Assembly: GCA_947449695.1 (NCBI GenBank)
Contig: CANFST010000018.1
Span: 1-47,745 of the forward strand
From: Chitinophagales bacterium
GTDB lineage: Bacteria; Bacteroidota; Bacteroidia; Chitinophagales; CAIODY01
Direction: 5' to 3'
DNA: 47,745 bases
This document shows, in pieces, positions 6,732-14,463 of this stretch (position 1 is the stretch's first letter; the number at the start of each line of letters is the position of its first letter). The translations under genes were made by a program, and so were the position numbers. The notes beneath the pieces were generated by a model, which was given only the letters and a program-made list of their open reading frames with translations, ran no database searches and was not told where the DNA came from.

Positions 6732-8138
6732 ATGAACAGCAATGGCTTGTTAAAATTCATTCAAAAAAATTCTTGCACATTTAAAATTGAGAAAAATATT
6801 TTTTCATTTTTTGCAATTGTTGTATTGATGCTATTTGCGATTTCAACAAATGCCCAAACAATAATTACACTTTCACAAGCCATTAATAATGGATTGACAA
6901 ACAAGAAAAATATTACCGCCAGTAAATTAAATCTGAGGATTAGTAATTTGCAGATGCAGGCTTTGTATCAAAAATATTTGCCGCAAATCTCAGCCGAATA
7001 TAATTATTTATACAATCCAATTCTGCAAACATCCATTTTGCCTATTGGTATTTTCAATCCTAATTATCCAATTGATGCAACTACGAATGTGAAGTTTGGA
7101 ACAACATGGACACAATCTGCAGGGCTTACTGCTAATTTACCTTTGCTCGATTTGTCTATCAAACGAAAAATCAACGAAGCGAAATTACAAGAACGAATTG
7201 CCGCTTTATCGCAAGCACAATCTGAATATGAATTGGCTTACACCATTGCTCAAACCTACATTGATATTTATTTGCAAAATGCAAAAATCAAATCATTGAT
7301 TGCTGATACAAACAGAACATACATCAGCTACACTCTCCTCAAAAATAAATTTGATGAAAAACGTTTGTTGAAATCTGATTTGAATAAATCGAAAGTGAAC
7401 CATAATAATGCTGTTCAATTATTATTGGATGGAATTGCCAAATTGATTGAAGATAAAGTGTACCTGCTTTTTTTAACTGGAGCAAGTGAAATTGAAAAAT
7501 GGGATTTTGAAATTGATACAACTTTGGCAATGAAGTATTCAATCGAAACTCAACTCAACCCAATAAATTTTGAGCAGTTGCCCGATTTGCAACAACTCAC
7601 TCTGCAAAGTCAATTAACTGAATTGCAAACAAAATCGGAAAAAACCAAACATACACCAACCATAGGTTTCAAAGGATTTTTAGGAGCCAATCAATTTTCA
7701 AACACATTTAATCCAGTGGCAAAAAACACATGGTTTGGATTGAGTTATTTAGGATTAAATGTGAAATTACCAATTCTTTTTGGCGAAAACATACACAATA
7801 AAATTCAGCAACTAAACTTACAATCTAATCAATACAATTTGCAAAAGGAAGACAAAGCAAATCAATACACTAAAGATGTTTTAACTGCAAAACTTAAATT
7901 AGAAAATGTAAAATCGCAATTAAAAACGCAAGAAGAAAACATTGCGCTGAGCACTGAATCTATCTACATTTTTCAAGCTCGAGTAAAAGAAGGGCAAGAA
8001 TCGGCATCCAATTTAAATTTGGAAGAAACAAATTTTCAACTGTTGGAAAATGATTACGAAACCAACAAAAAACAATTGTGGATTTATTGGTTGGATTATT
8101 TAAAAGCCTCAGGACAACTTACTATTTTATGGAAATGA
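6732..8138 (+). CDS. TolC-family outer membrane efflux protein
   Basis: 468 aa. A long N-terminal stretch (about 40 residues) precedes a signal peptide ending TNAQ. The mature part starts ITLSQAINNGLTNKKN, which matches the first TolC helix, and the two repeated helical-hairpin halves follow (LQMQALYQKYLPQIS, then LNLQSNQYNLQKEDKANQYT and LNLEETNFQLLENDYETN). It gives the outer membrane exit duct for the DevABC-type exporter encoded just upstream (43-bp gap). A start at the ATG at 6828 would cut into the signal peptide's hydrophobic core and is less likely. The gene is the last of the E1 unit, as element E2 follows 90 bp later. Confidence 0.88.
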   Translation: MNSNGLLKFIQKNSCTFKIEKNIFSFFAIVVLMLFAISTNAQTIITLSQAINNGLTNKKNITASKLNLRISNLQMQALYQKYLPQISAEYNYLYNPILQTSILPIGIFNPNYPIDATTNVKFGTTWTQSAGLTANLPLLDLSIKRKINEAKLQERIAALSQAQSEYELAYTIAQTYIDIYLQNAKIKSLIADTNRTYISYTLLKNKFDEKRLLKSDLNKSKVNHNNAVQLLLDGIAKLIEDKVYLLFLTGASEIEKWDFEIDTTLAMKYSIETQLNPINFEQLPDLQQLTLQSQLTELQTKSEKTKHTPTIGFKGFLGANQFSNTFNPVAKNTWFGLSYLGLNVKLPILFGENIHNKIQQLNLQSNQYNLQKEDKANQYTKDVLTAKLKLENVKSQLKTQEENIALSTESIYIFQARVKEGQESASNLNLEETNFQLLENDYETNKKQLWIYWLDYLKASGQLTILWK

Positions 8139-8228
8139 AAATAATTGAAGAAGACCTTAGGCACTTTGAATTTCTTGCTAATAAAATTCTAGTTAAAAAG
8201 CCAAGCTTTATAATCAGATTTTCGAAAT

Positions 8229-8314
8229 GTGTGAATCTTACAACTTTGCTAAATAGTTGTGTAAAGAATTTCGCACCATACCCACCCACCTTTGTGAAGC
8301 AACAATTTTGTTGT
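8229..8314 (+). promoter_or_regulatory. regulon element E2, -7 box and leader hairpin
   Basis: Element at 8229-8265 (GTGTGAATCTTACAAC ... AGTTGTGTAAA); the inner dyad ACAACT/AGTTGT is perfect here. -7 box CACCTTTG at 8287-8294, ending 29 bp after the element. The leader hairpin GCAAC/GTTGT (8299-8303 and 8310-8314) lies at the predicted 5' end of the mRNA. AU-rich leader to ATG 8334. Confidence 0.8.
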
Positions 8315-8333
8315 AAAATAAAATATTTCACAA

Positions 8334-8777
8334 ATGAAAAATTCAATTGCAGTCATCGCTGCTTCATTAACACTCACTGGTTTCGCATCAATTGGTTGTA
8401 CTAACTCTGCTTCTGATAAGGTAGCAACAGCTCAAGAAAATGTAACGCAGGCCAAAACTGATTTAGATAAAGCAAATGCAGATTATCTAGCTGATGTTGA
8501 AAATTACAGAAAAGAATCTTCTGAAAAAATTGCTGCCAATGAAAAAAGCATTGCTGAATTTAATGAAAGAATTTCAAACGAAAAAGCAGAAGCAAGAGTG
8601 GCTTACAAAAAGAAAATTGCTGATTTAGAGAAAAAAAACACGGACATGAAAAAGCGATTGGATGATTACAAAACTGATAGCAAAGATGATTGGCAAAAAT
8701 TCAAAGCTGAATTTAATCATGACATGGATGAATTAGGAAATGCCTTCAGAGACCTTACAGTAAAGAACGTTAAGTAG
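8334..8777 (+). CDS. coiled-coil envelope protein (paralogue of 34630-35073)
   Basis: 147 aa of unknown function. The N-terminal hydrophobic segment ends near TGFASIGC, a weak lipobox, so it may be a lipoprotein or secreted to the periplasm. The rest (about 30-140) is a charged, Ala/Lys/Glu-rich continuous helix likely to form a coiled coil (AQENVTQAKTDLDKANADYL, NADYLADVENYRKESSEKIA), ending in HDMDELGNAFRDLTVKN. The protein at 34630 has the same length, the same order of motifs and nearly the same C-terminus, so the two are duplicates. Both are followed by a beta-barrel protein and preceded by a regulon element with hairpin. A possible role is tethering or spacing in the envelope; this is inference. 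Confidence 0.8.
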   Translation: MKNSIAVIAASLTLTGFASIGCTNSASDKVATAQENVTQAKTDLDKANADYLADVENYRKESSEKIAANEKSIAEFNERISNEKAEARVAYKKKIADLEKKNTDMKKRLDDYKTDSKDDWQKFKAEFNHDMDELGNAFRDLTVKNVK

Positions 8778-8812
8778 TTTTTGAATATTCTTTTATTTAA
8801 AATTTTACTGCC

Positions 8813-9496
8813 ATGAAAAATTTTACAATCCTAATCGTTACATTTTTTTGCTTGAGTTTAAATTCTCAAGGGCAAACAATTTTAACAAATGATACCAATA
8901 AATTATTGCTAACAGATGAATTTGACCAAAGATTAAAACCACAATTTGGATTTAGAATTGGAACAAATTGTTCGAATGTTTTTGACCCCGAAGGCGCAGC
9001 ATTTAAAACAACGTCTTTAATTAGGCTGGTAGCTGGAGTATTTTTTGTTTACCCAATAAATGCAGGTGTTGGTTTGCAACCCGAAATTTTATTTTCACAA
9101 AAAGGGTTTAAAGTTTCAGGAAAAATTTTAGATGCTCCTTATAATTTAACTCGAACAACAAACTATTTGGATGTACCGATTCTGTTTGCTTTCAAGCTTA
9201 CACCAAACTTTACCATTCTTATCGGACCGCAATATTCATACTTGATAAACCAACAAGATGTTTTTGATTTAAACACAACAAACGTTGCGCAGGAAAATGA
9301 ATTTGCAAAAAATAATATTAGGAAAAACATGTTTGGGTTTTCTTTTGGTATTGATGCACACGTCAATCATTTGTTGCTTGGTTTAAGAGCGCAATGGGAT
9401 GTTTTAACCAATACTGAAGCCGAAACAAGCACTGCTCCGATTTACAAAAACGCTTTATTAAGAGCCACAATTGGCTATAGATTTTATAACAATTAA
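8813..9496 (+). CDS. PorT-family outer membrane beta-barrel protein (paralogue of 35080-35781)
   Basis: 227 aa with a signal peptide (to about 20, SLNSQGQ). The mature part has the alternating pattern of a small 8-stranded barrel: FGFRIGTNCSNVF, LQPEILFSQKGFKVSG, TNYLDVPILFAF, ILIGPQYSYL, and a final strand LRATIGYRFYNN ending in an aromatic-Asn tail. These are hallmarks of the Bacteroidota porin-like (outer membrane beta-barrel) family. It shares the order of these motifs with the product of 35080. No transport function can be assigned. It is 36 bp after the coiled-coil gene, in the same E2 unit. Confidence 0.85.
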   Translation: MKNFTILIVTFFCLSLNSQGQTILTNDTNKLLLTDEFDQRLKPQFGFRIGTNCSNVFDPEGAAFKTTSLIRLVAGVFFVYPINAGVGLQPEILFSQKGFKVSGKILDAPYNLTRTTNYLDVPILFAFKLTPNFTILIGPQYSYLINQQDVFDLNTTNVAQENEFAKNNIRKNMFGFSFGIDAHVNHLLLGLRAQWDVLTNTEAETSTAPIYKNALLRATIGYRFYNN

Positions 9497-9506
9497 TCAA
9501 AAAATA

Positions 9507-9980
9507 ATGACACCAAAAATTGGAATTAATGAGAAGGATTTGACTAAAAGTGTTCAGATTCTTTCAACCATTTTATCAGATGAAATGACGCTGTACATCA
9601 AGACAAGAAAATTTCATTGGAATGTTTGCGGCGAAAGTTTTATGGAATTGCACAAACTTTTTCAAACACAATATACCGAGCTGGAAGAAACTGTGGATGC
9701 AATAGCAGAGCGTATTAGCAAGCTGGGAGGAAAAACAATTGGCACGATGAAAGAATATGCACAACTCACCCGATTAAAAGAATCGCCTGATAAATATCCA
9801 TCGCAAAAGGAGATGTTGAAAGAATTATTGAACGACCATGAAGCTATTGTTTTGATGTTGAGAAAAGATATTAATGACCTCAGCGAAAAAAACAAAGATG
9901 CAGGTACAACAGATTTTATAACTGGCCTTTTGCAAGAACACGAATCAATTTCTTGGATTTTGAGAAGATATTTAAGCTAA
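9507..9980 (+). CDS. dps: Dps, DNA-binding ferritin-like protein
   Basis: 157 aa from ATG 9507, ten bases after the barrel gene's stop; a longer frame opening at 9471 overlaps that gene and has no counterpart in the family. The ferroxidase ligands are His37 (RKFHWNV), His49, Asp64 and Glu68 (ETVDAIAERI), with the same 12-15-4 spacing as the E. coli Dps ligands. It oxidises and stores iron in a dodecamer and protects DNA against peroxide. The N-terminus is short and has few lysines, so DNA binding may be weak. It belongs to the E2 unit with the coiled-coil, barrel and YceI genes, which points to a stress role for the whole island. Confidence 0.95.
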   Translation: MTPKIGINEKDLTKSVQILSTILSDEMTLYIKTRKFHWNVCGESFMELHKLFQTQYTELEETVDAIAERISKLGGKTIGTMKEYAQLTRLKESPDKYPSQKEMLKELLNDHEAIVLMLRKDINDLSEKNKDAGTTDFITGLLQEHESISWILRRYLS

Positions 9981-10021
9981 ATTTTTGCATCAGATTTTAC
10001 AACAAACTAAAAACAAACAAC

Positions 10022-10618
10022 ATGACAAACGAAACTAAATGGTCAATAGACCCAGCCCATAGCGATATTGAATTTAAAGTGCGCCACATGATGATAGCAC
10101 ATGTGAAAGGTAAATTCAAAACTTTTGATGCCAGTATTTATACAGCTGGAAATGATTTTTTAACTGCTGATATTGATTTGTGGATCGACGCTGCATCTAT
10201 TTCAACTGGTGATTTGCAACGCGATGAACATTTAAAAGGCGAAGATTTTTTTGATGTACGAAATCATAAGCAAATCACTTTTACTGCTAACACTATTGGA
10301 AAAATGTTACCTGAAGATAATCACGAATTGTGGGGTGATTTAACAATGAAGGGAATTACTAAAAACATCAAACTCAATATTCAATTTGGTGGTATTGCCA
10401 ATGATTCTTATGGAAATGAAAAAGCAGGATTTACAGTTACAGGTATGATTAAAAGAAGTGACTGGGGGCTGGTTTGGAATGCAGCAACTGAAACTGGTGG
10501 TGTGATGGTAAGTGATGAAATTTATATCACTTGCGAAATAGAATTGATTAACAAAGGCAAAAGAGATTTGACTATGGAGTTGAAAAATTCTTCAGATAAA
10601 AAATCTTACGCTTTGTAA
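10022..10618 (+). CDS. YceI-family protein
   Basis: 198 aa from ATG 10022, 41 bp after dps. The start is chosen because WSIDPAHSDIEFKVRHMM is the conserved beginning of YceI lipocalin-like proteins; upstream in-frame codons would overlap dps. Conserved blocks follow: RDEHLKGEDFFDV, the strand ITFTAN, GDLTMKGITK, and DWGLVWN near the C-terminus. Family members bind isoprenoid chains in a beta-barrel pocket. No signal peptide is seen here, so this version appears cytoplasmic. YceI proteins are often induced by base, osmotic or stationary-phase stress. Confidence 0.92.
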   Translation: MTNETKWSIDPAHSDIEFKVRHMMIAHVKGKFKTFDASIYTAGNDFLTADIDLWIDAASISTGDLQRDEHLKGEDFFDVRNHKQITFTANTIGKMLPEDNHELWGDLTMKGITKNIKLNIQFGGIANDSYGNEKAGFTVTGMIKRSDWGLVWNAATETGGVMVSDEIYITCEIELINKGKRDLTMELKNSSDKKSYAL

Positions 10619-10627
10619 ATTTTAAAA

Positions 10628-10858
10628 ATGAAAAACAACAGAAAACGAATACCTATGAAATCATTTGAAAGTGCTGATAAAACAAGCAAAGACAACGATG
10701 CTGATAAAAGTGGAACAGATACCAATGCTGATTCAACAAATTTAAAATCAACAGAAGAAACAAAACAAGCAGGCAAGTTTGATAAACCAGCTCGGGAACC
10801 AAATCCTGATACAACTGGTATTGACATTGATGCAGATAAAACGAAAATCGAAAAGTGA
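10628..10858 (+). CDS. small hydrophilic protein, unknown, 76 aa
   Basis: A highly charged, low-complexity protein rich in Asp, Lys, Thr and Ser (SADKTSKDNDADKSGTDTNA), with no hydrophobic core; it is probably intrinsically disordered. Ten bases separate it from the yceI stop, and E3 follows 28 bp after its own stop, so it is the last gene of the E2 unit. The pattern recalls small hydrophilic stress proteins in Bacteroidota, but no family is recognised. Confidence 0.65.
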   Translation: MKNNRKRIPMKSFESADKTSKDNDADKSGTDTNADSTNLKSTEETKQAGKFDKPAREPNPDTTGIDIDADKTKIEK

Positions 10859-10886
10859 TTTTTATTTCATTCACTTGATTCAGAAA

Positions 10887-10972
10887 GTGTGAATGATGTA
10901 AATTTTAAAAAAAGTTCTGTAACGTAGCCGACAAGCACACTTCGCATCTTTGCATCGCAACAATTCAGTTGC
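10887..10972 (+). promoter_or_regulatory. regulon element E3, -7 box and leader hairpin
   Basis: Element at 10887-10923 (GTGTGAATGATGTAAA ... AGTTCTGTAAC). -7 box CATCTTTG at 10945-10952, ending 29 bp after the element. Leader hairpin GCAAC 10957-10961, loop AATTCA, GTTGC 10968-10972, beginning at the predicted transcription start. Confidence 0.82.
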
Positions 10973-10989
10973 AACTAAATTAAATCAAA

Positions 10990-11244
10990 ATGTCAACAAC
11001 ATTAACAGCTCCAAAAAAAGAAACAACGGTTTCTCCAGTAGACAACCAAAAAGGAATTGAAAATCACAAAAAAGCTGCGGAGCATCATCAAGAAGCAGCT
11101 AAACAACATTTAGAAGCTGCCAAGCATCACGAATCAGGCAATCACGACAAAGCTGCTCAAGCAACGGTGAAAGCTAACGGACAAAGTGTTTTGGCAAATG
11201 AAGCACATAAAGAAGATGCAAAACATCATGCAATGAAGAGCTAA
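10990..11244 (+). CDS. His/Ala-rich small protein, 84 aa
   Basis: After a polar N-terminus, residues about 24-84 carry a loose repeat of His pairs in a helical context (NHKKAAEHHQEAAKQHLEAA, KHHESGNHDKAA, AKHHAM). His at i, i+1 and i+7 would line one face of a helix, so metal binding is conceivable. There is no signal peptide. It is the first gene after E3 and is followed by a strong terminator, so it can be made as a separate short mRNA. Similar His-rich short proteins occur in Bacteroidota stress clusters; function is unknown. Confidence 0.75.
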   Translation: MSTTLTAPKKETTVSPVDNQKGIENHKKAAEHHQEAAKQHLEAAKHHESGNHDKAAQATVKANGQSVLANEAHKEDAKHHAMKS

Positions 11245-11273
11245 TTTTTTTTTGAATTGTAATTATTAATTCT

Positions 11274-11307
11274 AAAAAACACTTGGCAATTGTCAGGTGT
11301 TTTTTTA
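11274..11307 (+). terminator. Rho-independent terminator
   Basis: The stem AAAAAACACTTG pairs (one G-U) with CAGGTGTTTTTT, with a short loop GCAATTGT and a T run at 11301-11307. It lies 30 bp after the His-rich gene. Genes from 11331 on therefore depend on partial read-through from E3 or on a promoter I could not identify. Confidence 0.85.
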
Positions 11308-11330
11308 TTTCTATGTGAAAGAGATTTTTT

Positions 11331-11573
11331 ATGAAAACAGAAAGCGAATGCAACGGTGAAATTTTGAAAACAACAGAAACTATCGAAGAAATATTTCCGG
11401 AGTTAGTGAAATATATTAATGAAATGCCTATCAACACTAATGCTAAGCCCGACGAAGAAATTAATAAGAGTAGTTTAGAATCATACAACGATTCATTGGA
11501 TGCATTTTGGAAACGTTATGCGATGAATCACAACACACCACATTTATCACCAACAAAAACAACAAACTTATGA
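11331..11573 (+). CDS. small acidic hypothetical protein, 80 aa
   Basis: No family recognised. It is hydrophilic with a central predicted helix (ETIEEIFPELVKYINEM) and a second one (SYNDSLDAFWKRYAMNH). The stop overlaps the next start in the arrangement ATGA (11570-11573), which suggests translational coupling with the eRF1-domain-like protein. The start at 11331 directly follows a T-rich leader after the terminator. Confidence 0.65.
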   Translation: MKTESECNGEILKTTETIEEIFPELVKYINEMPINTNAKPDEEINKSSLESYNDSLDAFWKRYAMNHNTPHLSPTKTTNL

Positions 11574-11980
11574 CAACAACAAATTGCTTAGGAATTTTTA
11601 TGGACCATAAACATGCACATTTCATTGAGTTCACAACCGACCCCATCGAAACAAAAACATTGGATTCCAAATTCACAAATGAAGTAAAAGAAGAAAGTAT
11701 TCACAATGGCGAAAAATTAATGCACCAAAAAGAGCGACACGAAGAATCAGAATATTACAAACAAATAGGTGAAGTACTTAAGCACTATACCCAAGTAATT
11801 TTATTTGGACCAACTGAAGCAAAAACAGAGTTGTTCAATGTTTTACGAGCTAATCATTTATTTGATAAAATAAAAATTGAAGTAAAACCAGCAGATAAAA
11901 TGACCGATAATCAACAACATGCTTTTGTGAAAAAACATTTTCATGATTTGAATTTTAAAGGCATGGCAAGTGGCTTATAA
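11570..11980 (+). CDS. eRF1/Pelota C-terminal-domain-like protein, 136 aa
   Basis: The start ATG 11570 is chosen over an upstream non-ATG codon at 11507 because of the ATGA overlap with the preceding gene. The N-terminus CLGIFMDHKHAHFIEF is a beta strand pair ending in His/Phe, and the C-terminal half contains VILFGPTEAKTELFNVL, which resembles the GPGxAK motif of the eRF1/Pelota third domain (baeRF-type bacterial proteins). It ends in NQQHAFVKKHFHDL. It lacks the GGQ domain, so it cannot be a release factor on its own. A role in ribosome or nucleic-acid binding under stress is inference. Confidence 0.6.
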   Translation: MTTTNCLGIFMDHKHAHFIEFTTDPIETKTLDSKFTNEVKEESIHNGEKLMHQKERHEESEYYKQIGEVLKHYTQVILFGPTEAKTELFNVLRANHLFDKIKIEVKPADKMTDNQQHAFVKKHFHDLNFKGMASGL

Positions 11981-12014
11981 ACTAAATTAAATTGTAAACA
12001 AAAAATCAATCAAC

Positions 12015-12368
12015 ATGAAAAAAACAAACAACAAACCGACAGAAGTAGGCAATGGAAAAACTGAAAAAGAAAACGAAGAAGCTTATCCACTCTACTCTTC
12101 AGAGGATGATATTTATGCAAAATCGAAAGATGAAATGAATGTTGACCCCGAAGATATTCATCGTATAAAATCGAAAAATACAGATGATAAATTTGGAAAA
12201 GAAAATGAACTGGATTTTAAAGAAGACTTATCAGGCGATGATTTAGATGTGCCTGGTTCTGAATTAGATGAGGAGCAAGAAAACATTGGTAGCGAAGATG
12301 AAGAAAATAATTTCTATAGCTTGGGTGGCGATGCTCACAGCAATTTAGATGAAGATAACGGTGGTTGA
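12015..12368 (+). CDS. acidic low-complexity protein, 117 aa
   Basis: Very rich in Asp/Glu, especially residues 75-115 (DLSGDDLDVPGSELDEEQEN), with no hydrophobic segment; likely disordered and cytoplasmic. The first third is Lys/Asn/Glu-rich. Its 3' end overlaps the following membrane-protein gene by 20 bp in another frame. No family is recognised. Its position among stress genes is the only hint of function. Confidence 0.65.
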   Translation: MKKTNNKPTEVGNGKTEKENEEAYPLYSSEDDIYAKSKDEMNVDPEDIHRIKSKNTDDKFGKENELDFKEDLSGDDLDVPGSELDEEQENIGSEDEENNFYSLGGDAHSNLDEDNGG

Positions 12369-12615
12369 AAAGCTTTTACCAAAAAGGCTTTCAAGGGCAT
12401 CATTAAAGCGTTCGTTACTCAAAACAATTATTTATCGAGTGCTTATTGTGGCGCTCGATTTTGGATTTATTTATCTGTTCACAGGTCAAATAAAAGTGGC
12501 TGTTGGTTTTATGATTGTGAGTAATATTTACACCTCTGTTAGTTATTTTTTCTACGAAAGAATTTGGGATAAAATAAAATGGGGGACTGAAATAGTTGAT
12601 GGCAATGGCTTTTAG
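12349..12615 (+). CDS. DUF2061-type small membrane protein
   Basis: 88 aa. From residue 20 it matches the DUF2061 pattern: RSLLKTIIYRVLIVALDF, then a second membrane segment (VAVGFMIVSNIYTSVSYFFY) and the conserved ending YERIWDKIKWG. It has two membrane helices. The ATG at 12349 lies inside the previous gene (20-bp overlap); a later GTG at 12361 would also give a full domain. The biochemical function of the family is unknown. Confidence 0.82.
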   Translation: MKITVVEKLLPKRLSRASLKRSLLKTIIYRVLIVALDFGFIYLFTGQIKVAVGFMIVSNIYTSVSYFFYERIWDKIKWGTEIVDGNGF

Positions 12616-12647
12616 CCCCATATTTTTCATTTACAAAAACAAACAAC

Positions 12648-12875
12648 ATGCAAAACAAAACTATCGGAATTGGCTTAATCATCATTGGAATTTTGCTTTT
12701 GATTTACACAGGTTTCAATTATGTAACCACTGAAAAAGTAGTTGATTTAGGCGCAATAAAAATTGACAAAGAAAAAAATCATCCAGTGCAATGGTCGCCA
12801 TGGATTGGTGTAGTGCTTGTTGTTGGAGGATTTGCAGTTGTTGCTTTAGATAAAAAATTGAGTAGCAAATCTTAA
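12648..12875 (+). CDS. small two-helix membrane protein, 75 aa
   Basis: The N-terminal membrane helix (IGIGLIIIGILLLIYTGFNY) is followed by a polar loop VTTEKVVDLGAIKIDKEKNH and a second helix (WIGVVLVVGGFAVVAL), ending in a Lys/Ser tail. The loop TTEKVVDLG..I.K is strongly patterned, as in a conserved Bacteroidota membrane family of unknown function. It lies 13 bp before the mlaE-like gene and may be co-transcribed with the lipid transporter. Confidence 0.75.
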   Translation: MQNKTIGIGLIIIGILLLIYTGFNYVTTEKVVDLGAIKIDKEKNHPVQWSPWIGVVLVVGGFAVVALDKKLSSKS

Positions 12876-12888
12876 TGCAATCTTTTAA

Positions 12889-13713
12889 ATGAGCAATGAA
12901 TCTGTCATCATTAATCCTGAAATAATTGAAAAGAAAATTTCTTCACTCAATTCTTTTCAAAAAGGCTTAACTGATTTTTTTGAAGAGGTTTCTGCGTTGA
13001 CACATTTTACTATTCATTTTTTTAAAGAAGTTTTTTTACCACCTTATGAATGGAAAGAATTTCTTAAACAATCTTTTCTGATTGGTTATAAATCAATGCC
13101 CTTGGTTGGAATCACAGGATTTATTATGGGCTTGGTACTTACTATTCAAGCTCGACCAACTATGTCGACTTTTGGTGCTGAATCATGGATACCTGCTATG
13201 GTAGCGGTTTCCATCGTTCGTGAAATTGGTCCGGTTATCACCGCATTAATTTTTGCTGGCAAAGTTGGTTCAGGAATCGGAGCTGAATTAGCTAGCATGA
13301 AAGTTACAGAACAGATTGATGCGATGGAAGTTTCAGGTACAAATCCATTCAATTATATTGTTGTTACACGAATTGCAGCGGCAACAATTATGTTACCGTT
13401 GTTAGTCATTATCGGTGATGCAATTGGCTTGTGTGGCTCTTATTTGGGAGTGAATATACAGGGTGATGTAAGTTTTCATTTGTTCTTTTTACAAGTGTTT
13501 GGCAAGTTAGATTTTAGCGATGTAATGCCAGCTGTAATCAAAACGTTTTTCTTTGGTTTTGCTGTTGGATTAATTGGTTGCTATAAAGGTTACAATGCCA
13601 ATAAAGGAACAGAAGGAGTAGGCAAAGCAGCCAATGCAGCGGTGGTTTTTGCATCGTTGTTGGTTTTTATTATTGACATGATTGCAGTACAATTAACCAG
13701 CCTTTTTAATTAA
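12889..13713 (+). CDS. mlaE: MlaE-type lipid ABC permease
   Basis: 274 aa. About 60 N-terminal residues precede the membrane domain. The conserved region has GITGFIMGLVLTIQARPTM, then GPVITALIFAGKVGSGIGAELASMKVTEQIDAMEVSGTNP, the hallmark block of MlaE/YrbE permeases, and ends in membrane helices. It moves phospholipid across the inner membrane with MlaF and the MCE protein. The next gene starts 6 bp after its stop. Confidence 0.92.
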   Translation: MSNESVIINPEIIEKKISSLNSFQKGLTDFFEEVSALTHFTIHFFKEVFLPPYEWKEFLKQSFLIGYKSMPLVGITGFIMGLVLTIQARPTMSTFGAESWIPAMVAVSIVREIGPVITALIFAGKVGSGIGAELASMKVTEQIDAMEVSGTNPFNYIVVTRIAAATIMLPLLVIIGDAIGLCGSYLGVNIQGDVSFHLFFLQVFGKLDFSDVMPAVIKTFFFGFAVGLIGCYKGYNANKGTEGVGKAANAAVVFASLLVFIIDMIAVQLTSLFN

Positions 13714-13719
13714 TCAATC

Positions 13720-14448
13720 ATGGAAAATATAGTTGTAGAGATTGAACATTTGAAAAAATATTTTGGCAACAACAAAGTGTTGGAAGACATTAGTTTCAAA
13801 TTAGAAAAAGGAAAAAATTTAGTGGTGTTAGGCAAATCAGGAAGTGGAAAATCTGTACTAATAAAATGCTTGGTAGGCTTAATAAAACCTGATGCTGGTA
13901 AGATTATTTTACTCGGAAAAAACATTGCTGATTTGGATGAAAAAGGAATGAATGAATTGCGAAAAAAAATTGGTTTTCTTTTTCAAAGTGCTGCATTATA
14001 CGATTCAATGACGGTAAGAGAAAATTTAGAATTTCCGCTTCGAGATAATAAAGAATTGAAAAAAGTCGAACGAGAAAATTTAGTAAAAGAAGCGTTGAAA
14101 AATGTTGGATTAGAAGAGGTGATTGATGAAATGCCTTCGGAATTATCAGGCGGAATGCGGAAACGAGTAGGGTTAGCACGAACAATCATTTTAAAGCCCG
14201 AAATAATTTTGTACGATGAACCCACCACAGGCTTAGATCCTATCACTTCAAAAGAAATTAGTCAGTTGATTTTAGCGATACAAAAAAAATTCAACACCGC
14301 AGCTATCATCATCACACACGATATTGAATGTGCAAGAATTACAGCAAATAGTTTGATGATAATTAAAGATGGAAAATCTGCCATAGAAGGCAGTTTCGAG
14401 GAAGTATCACAATCAAAAGACAAATGGATTCATTCATTTTTTGAATAA
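13720..14448 (+). CDS. mlaF: MlaF-type ABC ATP-binding protein
   Basis: 242 aa. Walker A GKSGSGKS at 38-45, Q-loop FLFQSAALYDSMTVREN (the MlaF-specific wording of this region), signature LSGGMRKRVGLAR, Walker B LYDEPTTGLDP and H-loop ITHD. The SGGMRKR signature distinguishes the Mla/Ttg2A group from drug exporters. It powers lipid transport with the permease before it and the MCE protein after it. Confidence 0.93.
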   Translation: MENIVVEIEHLKKYFGNNKVLEDISFKLEKGKNLVVLGKSGSGKSVLIKCLVGLIKPDAGKIILLGKNIADLDEKGMNELRKKIGFLFQSAALYDSMTVRENLEFPLRDNKELKKVERENLVKEALKNVGLEEVIDEMPSELSGGMRKRVGLARTIILKPEIILYDEPTTGLDPITSKEISQLILAIQKKFNTAAIIITHDIECARITANSLMIIKDGKSAIEGSFEEVSQSKDKWIHSFFE

Positions 14449-14463
14449 CCAAATCGTACAATT

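Noticed and set aside
8078-8404. 108-codon frame overlapping the TolC end and E2
   Set aside because: It overlaps a clear gene, a promoter and the true start of the coiled-coil gene in another frame.
10871-10896. Hairpin between ATTCAC and GTGAAT near E3 as a terminator
   Set aside because: Short stem, no T run, and one arm is simply the conserved start of the element; probably chance.
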